From Cololabis saira (lineage: Eukaryota; Chordata; Actinopteri; Beloniformes; Belonidae): 64,000 nucleotides of DNA. This document shows, one piece after another, positions 1-11,465 of the stretch; position 1 is the first letter of the stretch, and each line of letters opens with the position of its first letter. The stretch is taken from NCBI RefSeq assembly GCF_033807715.1, contig NC_084599.1, positions 27,688,125-27,752,124 on the forward strand, given 5' to 3'. Under the pieces are notes generated by a model. That model had not been told where the DNA came from, made no database searches, and saw only the letters and a program-made list of their open reading frames with translations. Both the position numbers and the translations under genes were made by a program.

Positions 1-1611
1 CCAAGAAGGTCAGGTACTTTGAACTGTCGCTGGGCACAAAAATGCAGATCCCTTTTCTTGAGCCAAAGGTATGGAGAAGCCAGTTTCTTGTCCACAGATC
101 TGAACATTTGAATGCTGAAAGGGGATTATGAAAAACCTTATCTCAACACCCCTCAACCAGAGCAACTCAGAGTGGCATAGCGTCCAGTCCCTATACAGGG
201 AATCATTACTATACACTGTGCCGTGTATCAAGATGAGACAATTATACTGTACCTAGTCCTCAACTCTCAGACTTTCACTTTGAGTTCTGTTCCCAGAACC
301 GACGTGACATTCCATGTTCATGTGCATATACTATCTAGTAAGACGAGTGGTATGTTCATGTAAATTGGTAAGTGAGAAACACATTTTAAAAGGATTTGCA
401 AACATAGACAATGTTTTAAAGGCGCCATATCGATGGAAAAGCATTTAACATTTATTTGTTGAAAGATGCATACCCAGGTGATTAGACACAACTGTGCCTG
501 CTCGAAGGTTCCTTTCCTAGCTTGACAAGCTGACTATAGATGCTAAAAAAAGAATACTGATATGCAAAGGTAGACAAATTTGGCAGCAATGTACTGTGGA
601 AAATGGAAGTTCCATTATCTCCTTTACAAGGTGAGTGACTTATTGTCCTCTGGGTGGCTTTCTACTCCCATTTCACCATTAGTACATGGAGAATCACTGG
701 CATGGCGCTTACAGACACCAACTATAGTAGCCTTCCCAATACACCCGCAGACCTTCATTGTCCAGCTGTCAATATTTTCTGAAGAATAGCCTCTCTCAGG
801 AACTAACAGGCGATCTGAAGGCCTTTGCAAAGAAGACCCGTACAATGAAAGGGTGCGTGATTGCATTCGACCCTAGTTTTTATGAAGATGCTATACATCA
901 AACGCCAACACATAAGAAAGCATCCACAAAGAGCTAATCAGCAGAGCAGCTTTAATGAATCCAGTTTGTCTCAATCTCATGAACAGAAGACAGGTTCTTG
1001 TTAAAAAAGAAGAACTAATAGAGATATATAGAACCTTAATACAACTCTGTATTTGGATGCCATGTAATGCCAAGTTTGATGTCCCAGGCTATTCCATGGT
1101 TTCACTGATCCTGTTTTTATCTTACCATATGTCAATATGGACTGACCTTGAGAATGAGCCAGACAGCTGTGTGTATGTGTACTTTTGTGCACTAGTTTCT
1201 GTGTGCACAGACGTGTGTGTTTGTCTCATCCAGTTGATACTTCTGTCTGAGATCCTGAGTAACTTACGTCCTAAATCACAAGGGAAATACCCATACGAGG
1301 GGCTGTTTCTCTTTATGCATACTTACCACCACATACCTGATAGGATACACTGCTGTGTTTCTCCTGGAGTGCACACTGGGTGAGAGTAAGGCTTAATCAC
1401 AATAGCTGTTGACCCCCATTTCTGACCCCCTTGTATTAGCGACCACATTTCAACCGGACTGCCATGCCAGTGCTGGTGAAACAAACAAAAAGGTCAATGA
1501 AGGAACAAGGCATTTAACCTGGGCAAGAAGCTTGCCAAACACTCCATAATGTCCAGTGAGGCACTTGAACCACTCCTGCTTGAATATCTTTTTCAGGGAT
1601 TACCCAGAGGA
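1..1611. other. non-coding DNA, nothing recognised
   Basis: AT-rich sequence without a recognisable exon, RNA gene or repeat. The longest open frame here (955-1383, + strand, 142 codons) shows no known domain and looks like a chance frame. Confidence 0.5.
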
Positions 1612-1702
1612 GAATCCATCCATTCACCTTTTTCAATACCTGCTTCTTTGTATTCAGGGTCACGGGGGAGCTGGAGAATATCCAAGCCGTCATTGAACAA
1701 AT
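1612..1702 (+). repeat. fragment of dispersed CCCGCTT/GGGTCACGGGGG repeat
   Basis: Contains the block CAGGGTCACGGGGGAGCTGG preceded by a degenerate 'ccattcacctttttcaatacctgctt'-type lead-in. The same core recurs at 10,216 (+ strand) and 28,425 (- strand) in this window. From memory this is a very common fish dispersed repeat, but I cannot assign it to a named LINE or SINE. Confidence 0.6.
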
Positions 1703-2134
1703 GGCCCCAGTGAGGAATATCTCATTCTAAAAGGAAATGCAGTATATTATAATACCATGTTCAACACTGTGTTTTCATTAGTGTAGAAACATGTTAATAT
1801 AATTCAGACAGGACCGTGCATAACGATTAATTGGAGCTGACACATTTGTATTTGGCAATGAGTTTGCTCGAGTGATGGTCTGGAAGAGATCAGGATCCCC
1901 AAAACATGTGAGATGAGAGAGAATAGGAGCCATGAGGCTCTATTGTTTATAGCTGCTGGCTAGCAGCTGGTGGGCAAAAGGGAGCTTTTTGACCATGCAC
2001 ATGAAAATAATCTATGAAAGTCACCCAAACCACCTAAGGAAGTTTTCAAAATGAGGTGCAAAGTGACCAGCAACTCCAATGTTTCATTAAAAACAAGGAC
2101 AATTATGCACACAAGGACAATGAGCCAGGATCCT
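1703..2134. other. non-coding DNA, nothing recognised
   Basis: No open frame or repeat identified between the short repeat fragment and the LINE. Confidence 0.45.
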
Positions 2135-2371
2135 CAAAAGAAATCAGGGACCGTAACGTTGCCCGGATTGGGGTCGACGGGGCCCCTCCCTGGAGCCAGG
2201 CCTGGGGTTGGGGCTTGAAGGCGAGCGCTTGGTGACCGGGTCTTTCCTCATGGAACCCGGTCGGACTCAGCCTGAAACGGGGCGTTGCACCCGCCTTGAC
2301 ACGGTGGTGCAATGTGGTTTGGGTAGCAGTCGTGGTGGGGTGCCTCGACGACCCAATCCCTGGACCAAAAC

Positions 2372-2612
2372 CCTTGCAGTAGGGACATGGAATGTCACCT
2401 TGCTGGGGGGAAGGAGCCGGAGCTTGTGCGGGAGGTCGAGAGATACCGGCTAGAGGTAGTCGGGCTTACCTCCACACATAGCTTGGGCTCTGGAACCCAG
2501 GTCCTTGAAAGGGGCTGGACCCTCCACTACTCTGGAGTTGCCCAGGGTGAGAGGCAGCGAGTTGGTGTGGGCTTGTTTATAGCCCCCCATATAGTGGATC
2601 ATGTTATCTGCC
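2372..2612 (+). pseudogene. LINE endonuclease N-terminal fragment
   Basis: The N-terminal start of an exonuclease/endonuclease/phosphatase fold as used by non-LTR retrotransposons to nick the target. One frame reads LAVGTWNVTLL and the adjacent frame continues GKEPELVREVERYRLEVVGL and THSLGSGTQ, so there is a frameshift in the G run at 2,405-2,410. The conserved start (GTWNV) and the block ending GLFIAPH are present, but the remainder of the domain, with its later catalytic Asp and His residues, is deleted. The fragment cannot make an active enzyme. It sits directly downstream of the LINE leader, and the RT fragment follows after the deletion. Confidence 0.8.
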
Positions 2613-3566
2613 TCCATTGTCGATGCGGACGCTCAAAGTTGTGGACACAAAGTCTCTGGTGCCTGTCGTGACAGCAAACCCCCGAACCCGGTGGTGGACA
2701 CCGGAAGTAAAGGATGCCGTCAGGCTGAAGAAAGAGTCCTACCATGCTATGTTGGCCTGTGATACTCCTGACGCAATAAATAGGTACCGGCAGGCCAAGC
2801 AAGCCGCAGCTCGGGCAGTCCTGGAGGCAAAAACTCGGGTCTGGGTGTTCGGTGAGGCCATGGAAAAGACTTTCAGTCAGCTCCGAAGAAATTCTGGAAA
2901 ACCGTTTGCTGCCTCAGAAAGGGGAAGCAGTACTCTGCCAACACCATATACGGTGCAGGTGGGGAACTGTTGACCTCGACTGGAGAAATCGTCGGACGGT
3001 GGAAGGAATACTTCTCAATCTGACAGAAATGCCTTACATTGAGGAAGCAGGGACTGGGATGTACTCGTCCATCAGCCAAGTCGAGGTCACTGAGGTAGTT
3101 CATAAGCTCCTCAGTGGCAGGGCACCGGGGGTGGATAAGATCCGCCCTGAGTACCTCAAGTCTCTGGATGTTGTAGGGCTGGCTTGGTTGACAAGCCTCT
3201 GCAACATTGCATGGAAGAAGGGGACAGTTGGAGTGGCCAACCGGGGTGGTGGTCCCTCTTTTTAAAAAGGGGGACCGGAGAATGTGCCTCTCCGGGAAAG
3301 TCTACACCAGGGTACTGGAGAGGAGAATATGGCCGATAGTCAAACCTCGGATTCAAGAGGAACAATGTAGTTTCCGTCCCGGTCGTGGAACACTGGACCA
3401 GCTCTATACCCTCCGCAGGGTGCTTGAAGGTTCATGGGAATTTGCCCAACCAGTCCACATGTGCTTTGTGGATCTGCAGAAGGCATTTGACCATGTTCTT
3501 CATGCCATTCTGTGGGGAGTGCTCAGTGAGTATTGGGTCCGGGGCCCTCTATTAAGGGCTGTTTGA
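2613..3566 (+). pseudogene. LINE reverse transcriptase fragment (fingers and palm start)
   Basis: The linker before RT (RTRWWTPEVKDAVRLKKESY) and the N-terminal half of a LINE reverse transcriptase are spread over three frames: 2,617-2,890, about 2,970-3,265 and 3,207-3,566. Recognisable blocks are KAPGVD-like (GRAPGVDKIRPEYLK, about 3,118-3,165), VVVPLFKKGDRR (about 3,246-3,280), EEQCSFRPGRGTLDQLY and motif A CFVDLQKAFD (about 3,460-3,490). A short deletion removes residues after the GDRR block. Motif B, the catalytic motif C and the thumb are absent. It is dead by frameshift, deletion and truncation. Confidence 0.85.
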
Positions 3567-3635
3567 TCTCTGTATGATTGGAGCAGAAGTTTGGTTTGCA
3601 TTGCCGGCAGTAAGTCAGACTTGTTCCCAGTTGTA

Positions 3636-6600
3636 CCTCTTCTTTGCCCTAATCCATAGTCCATATATCATTTATTCATATATACCACTCCATATATCAA
3701 TTTTTCCCTTTTTCTGTCAACATCTAACTTTTTTTACACACTTGGAAGGAAATAATAAGTTGGGTCATTCAGGTAGCGTTGAAGGCACTTTCAAGTTCTT
3801 CCATACTTTAAAAATGCTCAATGAGGTTTCAGTTTCTATACTTTAAAATTTGCAAGTTTATCATTATTTGTGCAAGTATGCTTAAAGGAACATAACTACA
3901 TTGAATTTTCTTGATTGTCACTGTGGGACAATGGTTTCACGGGAGAGCTCCGGCAAACACCCTTTACACAACAGTTGCATTATAGTTGCATTATAGTTGT
4001 TAATTTGTTTCACGTAATTTCAGTTAAATTTATAAAATTTCGGGCATTTTTGAAAGGGTCATGTTCTTTGTCGTGCTTTCAACCTCCCTAACAAGCCCCC
4101 TGTAGAGAAAACACTGCCATGATGACATTTAGTTCCAAAGTTGCATTAAATAGCCTGAATGTATAATTATGTGAATCAAAAGGCTACCACCAGCCTCTCC
4201 TCCTCCCTTTTATCTTCTACTCATTTTCATAGCTGAGCTGTTGCTATTATTCGCAGACACCTCTGCTCGTTGCACACTGTAAGCTATCCATATTCTAACC
4301 TTGTTTCAACCCTCTTTGGAGCAGTCCATCCACCTTGCCAGTAGACAGGCTCGATTATGTTCAAGGCTGAAACATCCCTGGGGTAAAATTCTTCATCTGT
4401 ACCTGGAAATTCAGACAGTCCCTCTTTTGCTCTCAGGACACGTCGATCTATACTGCCAGCATCAATTGTGTCTGTCTACAGTGACACAAGCGTATGTCAT
4501 CATCCATTAACCTATATAATGATACTAACGCACAGTTCTCCAGTAAATTATGGACTTCTCTATGTAACTGTGCCATCACGTTATGCCTGATACTGTTTTG
4601 ATTACGATGAATGATAAAATGCCGGCAGTTAGTGTCCATCTCTGTAGGAATTTTACTGTGTCCATCAGACTCCACTGTGGTAGTAAATACTTTAAAGGTC
4701 CCGTTTTATTGTCTAAAAGGTTTTTTTCTGAAAATACCTGTAAATGTAGATTATGATTTGAATATGTAAACTTTGATTCCTTGGACTCACACATAAACAT
4801 AGCCAAATGATCACGGATCTCATGTAGAAGAAAATGAAGTTTTGTCAAACTGTACATAAAACTTCTCCGGAGCGTCTCATCTTGTAATGGTTGAATTTTA
4901 TTCCCTCTTATTGTGCCAGGAACAACTGGAAGTTGCCAAGAAAACTTCCACTCTGCCACCAAGGTTAAGTGAATGACAAGACTGTGTTACTGAAACTCAA
5001 GATGAGGAAGGAGAAAGCCTAAGTAGGAACAACATCGAGGGAAAGAAGCTACAAGAGCATCCATATTCATATTCTTTTTGTGTGTCCTTACCCTTTTCAC
5101 TTTCATTCTTTTATTTTCAAGCTGCCTCTCAAAAACTAAAACCTTTCCATTTCCATTAATTCAGTTTATTTACATGTTCACACCGTAACTGAGCACATGA
5201 CCAAAAGGAGAACAAAGGAGAAATATGATAATCACCATGTTAATCGGCACTGTCATTCTTCCATCCCATCTGTTTGTAGCTCAATGAAAAGATGGAAGCG
5301 AATGCAGTTTGTGCAGCATGAGACATCAGACAACAAGTAGCTCAGTCAAAGGTCAAACAGTTGGAGCAGTGAAGTCGGCTCTGCTGCCACCCATCCTCTC
5401 TGCAGTTACAGACACTGCCTCACTAACTGAAACAAAATAAAGAGGAACAAGACTGTGCTCCCTGATATGCAAAATACACTAACAAACACATATAGACCCA
5501 GAAAAGAAAACAGCAACAGAAAGAAAGACACAAAATTACAACATCTCAGAGAACTTGCAAAGAAAATGCAACAGCAAAGCAGAAGACAGAAGTTTCTAAA
5601 TCTGTCGAGTGTGCTTTCAGAGTTTTAATGTCACAATCTATTGAAGTTTACCTTAAATCTCCATCTTTAACGAAGATTAAATTCCTTTTTTTTTTAAACT
5701 TGTGCAAGGACTGTGCCAGCATTATTACAGAACTGACCTGCCGCTAAAGGTCTTTCCAGTCATTCACAAAAAAGTATGGTGCCCTATTCTGGGAAACGTT
5801 GTATTTTCCAAAATCTTCTTTGTTGTGTGATGTGTTCTTAGTTTTTTCTTTTTGTATATCATTTGCAAGTGTGTGTTTGGCATTTAATGTGAATTCTACA
5901 ATTTAATTAAATCATCACTGACAAGCAATAAGAACTTTGATGAATTTCATCTTGGCCTCAAGCTAAACACAGTCTAACAATGGCGTCTTAATGTTAGTGT
6001 AATATACATCTGAGCAGCTGGTCCGTGGAAATTATTGGTAGTACAGCTTAATACTTGAACGTTCAGCTTCAAGAAGAAGTGTGCATGTGCTTTCGGTGAT
6101 GAAAGCCTACATGCTGCACCCAGAAATCAGGTGATGGCTTCTTTTTCCTTGAGACTGCCAGTTTGCCGGTGCAGTTTAAAAACAGGGACAGCGCATCCAC
6201 CATCTGCGAAATAAATACATGTTGAGTCACAATGAGTTTCCCAAGATATATGGGGCCGAGGGTGAGGTAGGGATTCCCCAAAGGGTCTCTGGCTTGTCGA
6301 TAGGCTAAAGCCTTTCCCTTAGAATCCAGGGTAAGAGACAAGCCATCCATCAGGCCTTAACTCACACTACATAAGAGCCGGTGGGGGTGAGGGGGGTGAT
6401 TAATGTGCTTTCCGTGTGGTCAGTCTTTTCCCTCAGCACACGTACAAGCAGAAATCCAGTTGCGAAAGTATTCTCTGTACAGGTACACACTTACCTTTCT
6501 CGCACAAAAGCAGAAAAGTGCACACAGACACACATCACCAGAGGGCTATATTCCAGAGGATAGTAGATGAAAAATATCTTAGCTAAACTCTGCTCTTGGC

Positions 6601-8520
6601 TAAACTCCACAGTGAATAGAGGGGTATTGACTACAGAACGAGACGGCCAGCCCTTATTTATAAACGCTTCTGCTGAGCCAAATGCGAGCATCACAGCACA
6701 ATGAACGAACGCACGCACACAAAACCCCTTAGACTCACCGTGCTGTGGTATCCATCACCATGACTAACCCAAGCTCATCAGTAGATGAGGAGCATATGTA
6801 ATTGTTTCAGTAAATGAGCTCAAAGGATCGCATGAAAAGCTTGACTTGGAGAAAAAAAAAGCCAATTATTACCTGGAATTCCAAATTTAGCATTCAGACA
6901 TCTCAATGTAATCAAGAAATGATCAAAACTCTTCCTTTTTTTATGAACCAGGATTTGGGCAACTTTATACCTATCACATGGTTTGTCCAGACAAACCCCA
7001 AGCCACTTCTTAAATACTTAAATTCTTCTATTCTGCAATTGATGGAAACTCTAAATCATGTAAAATGAATAGCTTATCTTCACTGATGGCTCCATTCTAA
7101 CTGTTCTCCACCGTACAAATGATGGAACACAATAGGAATCTGCTCCTTGTAAAAAACCGGCATAGGTGGGCCGTTAAAAGCAGCCGCACTCAAGTGGATT
7201 CATTTTTGTCTGCCCACAAAGGATGCCAGAGAGCTTATAAGCCACACATTAATATGACCACAGATCAATGAGGCTGTGAGCAGTCTGGAGGTATTGTTGA
7301 TGGATGTATGATGGAGCAGAGATGGATATGGTGGGGTGTCTGCTTCTTTTGAAGACCTCATATCCTTTGACGATGCCTGCACTTTTACAGGGTTATTAAG
7401 GATTAGTCTTTTGGAACAGTTTGAATTAAAAGCAAATTGCCCAAATGAGTTTTCTTTTCTTTTTATGAAAAAGGTTAATGACTCTGTGGTCTTATTAAGA
7501 CGAGGAACGTTGATTAACAAGCTACACGTTAGGTATTTCATGTGTGTAATTTGGTGAAAATAGATTACACAGTAAGAGGGCAAATATTAAAAAAAAGGAG
7601 AAAAAAAATGGAAACAACACCAAATTATGGAGATAGGTGCATTTTACCTCACCCTGAGAAAACAGGACATAAAAAGGAAGAGGTCAGGAAAGGATCCAAA
7701 ACACATGCAGGTGGATCCAGGTTAAAAATAAAAATAAAAAAGCACCAGAAACTACATTAGAATGGTAATGATAAATGTTTTGGCTATGATCACAACAATT
7801 AAACAGTTAAAACAATTAAAATAAATGACTGATTTTTCCACACATGCATTTGAGGATCATTGGCTGAAGTATAAGGCAGAATTAATAAAAAAATGCAGAA
7901 GCAACCTTTAAATTGCATCAGAAACAATGCAAATCAATGCAATGACATTTCAAGTCTCACTGCGTGATTAAAAGAAGCTGTTAAAGAAGGGTGTCCTTTG
8001 TGATTAATTTAAAGGAAACATGTAAATTGGCACATTGTGAAGCCCTCTGCAACAGAAATGTTCTCTTGAGTAATGAAAAATTGGACTTTTAGACTAAATG
8101 CCACATTTAATGACTTCCTTTTTGTTTCCATTCTTAGTCTGAAGCACTCATTAGTTTTTCTATGCAGCACTTCCCAGAGATCACCTGTCAATCAAGCAGT
8201 GTGAGTGCCACTTTGACTTTTTCTTCTATTTTTCTTTCTCTTCTCTGAATTTGTCTTTCTATACTTTGCTCAGCCACATAGAATTGTTATTTCAAGGAAA
8301 ATGATGTGAAGTGTGATTTCAATGTGGAAATGTTCCCTTTACCCAGACTGGAGTACTTTTTAGGACCACTCTGTATGTTACTCTGTCCAAGTATGGGCGG
8401 GTCACTGCTGGCCCCGGGCCCCGGTCTATCAGTCAGACTGATGTATAGGTCCACAGGGTACAAATGAAACCTGTCACAACAAGGGTAATGATGTCAGAGC
8501 CACTATAGCTCACCGTTGCT
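3636..8520. other. long AT-rich non-coding stretch, nothing firmly recognised
   Basis: No repeat family, RNA gene or exon could be supported across nearly 5 kb. A 93-codon minus-strand frame at 6,069-6,350 is discussed as a weak candidate in the findings. Short poly(A)/(T) runs occur, for example at 5,684 and 7,590. Confidence 0.45.
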
Positions 8521-8905
8521 GCAGGGGGGGGGAGATAAGGGGGGATACGAGAGGATGTGGGGGAGAGAAGAGGGTGACAAGAGGAAAAAATAGAAATGGG
8601 TGGAGGAGGATGAACTGGGAGAGAGGAAGGAGGCAAAAAAGGGAGGAAAAAGTAGAACCAGAAACAGAAATTAGCGGGTACATGTAAGGGTGGAGAAACA
8701 GAAGAAAAAAAAGACACAAGGAACATGTGTATGGATTTATTCTGTTGAAGAATAGATATGACAGAAAGACAGGAGCAGAGAGGACGCAACAGAAAAAGGG
8801 AGTGCAAGATGAGAGATGTTAGCAGTGGGAAATGTAAATGGCTAAAGGAAAGGGGAAAAAGTGGAAAAAAGTGGAAAAAAGGGAAAAAGGGAAAGGAGAT
8901 AAGTT
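8521..8905. repeat. purine-rich low-complexity tract
   Basis: The + strand is almost entirely A and G, beginning with a run of about 10 G and continuing as GGAGA/GAAAA-type sequence. The long minus-strand open frame over it (8,433-8,963) is an artefact of the tract: it reads Ser/Pro/Phe-rich. Confidence 0.75.
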
Positions 8906-10215
8906 TTGACTCATGTGAAACGATGAAAATACGTATGGGACAAAATATCCTGCCTTCATTCATGAATGTATAAGCTCAGCCTTTTTGTTTTTGTGAATCA
9001 ATGTTTATTGATTTTGCTGCAGTCGAGTATTAACACAACAAAAAATAAAAAAAATTCACACACAGTCATTGTTTATTTATTTTTATTTTCTTATTTGTTT
9101 CCACATCTTACTCACTTAACTTCCTCTCCAGATTTTAAGGGTAAGGATTTGGAGCGACCTATGTAAGCAGGAGTATGTCGTCTGCGGGGGATTACAGGGG
9201 CCGGATTTTACAGAGACCTGTGTCCTCTTGGTATCACTTTTAATTACTCTGAGTATCGCCGCATCTCTCCCCGTCACTCTCCGTGATACCTCTTGTTGCC
9301 TCCACCTTCTTCCGTCTCTCCTCCATTCTCCTTCAGTCTTCATCCTCCATTATCATTGACATCATCCTTTCCATTGCACTCTCTCCACCGTTCCACACCA
9401 TCCTCAGCCCATACATACACATAGACGCAGTATCTGCCAGCCTCCTCGCTGCCTTTGCCTTTCCAGCAATCTCCCTCCATCTCAAGATATGGCCACTAAT
9501 GGATTGAAAGTCTTGGGGAAGAGGCAACAGTCATTTAAAGATTAATGTCAGCCTTAGTATTCTGAAGGGCAGTCAGCCAAGCCTCTATGTGTGTATGTAA
9601 GTGTGTGTGTCCAGTAGAGGACATGCACATGTCATCTCTGCAAAGATGCCCTCTTCATTATCAGCCATTAGGCATGGACTCAGAGGAAGAAGAAAGACAG
9701 GGTTAGTTGGCTGGCCCATGCAAGCACACATCACAGCTTGTCATTTTCTTCTCAACACACACAACTACTTGGCTCATAAAACCAAGGACTTTTATCAGTT
9801 AACAATCTCTTGTGCATATGTATAGGCTCTGAATTATTATTAGACATAATATAATCTGCAAACAAAGTATTTCATGTTTAAAATACGCGGGTTATGTCCA
9901 GTTATAACTAAGATGTAGCAGAGGTGTGACAAGGCAGTGAATCAGCCATCCAAACCACTGAAAGGAAGACAAATTGACTGTCTTACCCATGACAACCACT
10001 CAGTAGAGGTGTTTCTAGCGGTGTGGACACTGCATATTTTGAGAGAGGTCATGGTTACGGCAAACATGTCATACTAGATGGTTCATTACAGAGAGATGTG
10101 TGAGAAACAGTTTGAAAAAGTATTTCTGCCACCACACCCCCCCCAAAAAACAAAAGGTTTGGTAGGGCTCTATTTGACTTGTTCCTTAATGAAAACCATT
10201 CGGAGGATAAATGTC
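8906..10215. other. non-coding DNA, nothing recognised
   Basis: Includes a pyrimidine-rich patch at about 9,240-9,380; no gene or repeat family identified. Confidence 0.45.
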
Positions 10216-10490
10216 TTTATAGCATCATTTATCCATTTTCTATACCCGCTTTGTCCAGCTTAGGGTCACGGAGGGCTCCAGACTACCCCACGTATCACTG
10301 TATGAGAGATGAGGTACACCATGGATGGGTCAGCAGTCCAGAGCAGGGTCACACACAGGCACAAACAGGACAGACAACCGTACACACTTCCTTTGTCACT
10401 TAACCATGCATGCTTTTGGACTCCAGCCGGAATACCAGGTGGAAACCAATCCAGCCGCTCCAAGTACACGTTTCTGACATTCAAATCAGG
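10216..10490 (+). repeat. dispersed repeat, CCCGCTT...GGGTCACGGAGGG family
   Basis: Starts TTTATCCATTTTCTATACCC and GCTTTGTCCAGCTTAGGGTC. It continues through a block resembling 'ggtacaccatggatgggtcagcagtccag' and 'acacaggcacaaacagg', and ends near a CCAATCCAGCCGC block. This is a fuller copy of the fragment at 1,612; an inverted copy lies at 28,205-28,425 and a scrap at 30,108. The order of blocks matches a widespread fish repeat known to me only by sequence. Confidence 0.7.
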
Positions 10491-10812
10491 AAACTTTTCA
10501 GTGTGAGGTGACGTCGCTCACCTTCAAACATCAAACCTCCATTCGGCTCTGATTTTATATTTAATATATTCAAATTATATTTACTCTAAAAGTGATGTTA
10601 ATATTGGCTTGGCTTAGGAGTTACCTAGCACCAATCTAACTGTGTTCTTTGGTTCCCACTCAGATTTATCCCTGGCGCAAATAAATAATTAACCTCAAAA
10701 CAACAATACACAACACAGCGGTTGGGATCAAAATGGCCGCCCATCTATTTTTTCAACACAATCTATAGCAAAAAAATCCACTGAGAAAAGCTTTCATTTT
10801 CATTCTTTGCTC

Positions 10813-10813
10813 T

Positions 10814-10848
<35 letters not shown>

Positions 10849-10863
10849 TGTATTTATTTATTT
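10813..10863. repeat. (TTTA)n microsatellite
   Basis: About 12 tandem TTTA units with a single G interruption near 10,850. Confidence 0.95.
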
Positions 10864-10928
10864 TTAATCAGCCTGTACACAGCAAATCTGCCAATGTTAA
10901 TTTGTCAGTTTTGATTAAAAGTAACACT

Positions 10929-11263
10929 TTAAAGGATTGAAGCAGGATTTATGAAAAAAATTTGTATACGTTTTAAGTTTTCTAGTAATAATGTCAGATG
11001 AAGCGTTCCAAACCAAAAAGAGTGAGCCCTCTAGCGTATCTCTCCGTTGCCTTGAACAGGCTGTGTTCTGCAAAATGTGCTGCAATTGTGACCGGAATTT
11101 CCCGCGCTGTCCTGCGGATGTGACATCAAATGACGCTGCATCCGCGTTCTCCCCGTTCTCCCGTGCCGGCTTCGCTGTTGGCTACAGTACCCCTGACGGC
11201 CGTCGTGGCGAAGGGTGGCGCTAATGAGTCTCATTTCTTAAAAGGAGCCTCATGCTCCTTTAA
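10929..11263. mobile_element. TTAA-flanked non-autonomous DNA element (MITE)
   Basis: Both ends read TTAA next to an AGGA/TCCT terminus: TTAAAGGATTGAAGC at 10,929 and GCTCCTTTAA ending at 11,263. The interior is GC-rich, contains many CpGs and contrasts with the AT-rich flanks. TTAA target sites are typical of piggyBac and Kolobok elements, so one of these is likely, but no transposase is present to decide. The open frames inside it (10,991-11,234) are not recognisable proteins. Confidence 0.6.
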
Positions 11264-11299
11264 GAGTACATTTAATCCAGTGTTTTATTTTGGGTGTGA

Positions 11300-11465
11300 C
11301 ATGCTTTCCAACACCTGCAGTGTTAAACTGAACACACATCATGTCATCAACACTTCACCAGTGTTAAACTTACAGCGTTTGAGTAACTTTGGGTCGGTGA
11401 TAGGTAATTAACAATTTTAAAAGTGTAACACTCAGTGTTAATTTAAGACCAGTGATTTTGCAGTG
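11300..11465. repeat. AGTGTTAA-rich repeat fragment
   Basis: Repeated and inverted AGTGTTAA / TTAACACT words (near 11,320, 11,360, 11,425 and 11,437) suggest a remnant of a non-autonomous element with internal subrepeats. No clear ends are visible. Confidence 0.35.

Larger units (their letters stand above)
2135..3635 (+). mobile_element. degraded non-LTR retrotransposon (RTE-like LINE), truncated and internally deleted
   Basis: A GC-rich leader (about 2,138-2,380, with blocks such as GACGGGGCCCCTCCCTGG) is followed by an apurinic endonuclease start and a reverse transcriptase, in the order of an RTE-type LINE. The 3' part of the RT, including the catalytic FADD/YADD box, is missing because homology stops near 3,635. 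About 700 bp is missing near 2,605, where endonuclease residues join directly to the linker before RT, and a smaller piece is missing near 3,285. Several frameshifts also break it. RTE-like clade is my best guess from the GTWNV endonuclease start; the exact family is not assigned. Scraps of the same family occur at 46,046, 48,300 and 58,790. Confidence 0.85.

Noticed and set aside
955..1383. 142-codon + strand frame
   Set aside because: No domain, signal or homology recognised; length is within what chance gives in 64 kb.
8433..8963. 176-codon minus-strand frame, the longest after the pogo frame
   Set aside because: Product of the purine tract read in reverse; composition is Ser/Pro/Phe/Leu with no recognisable domain.
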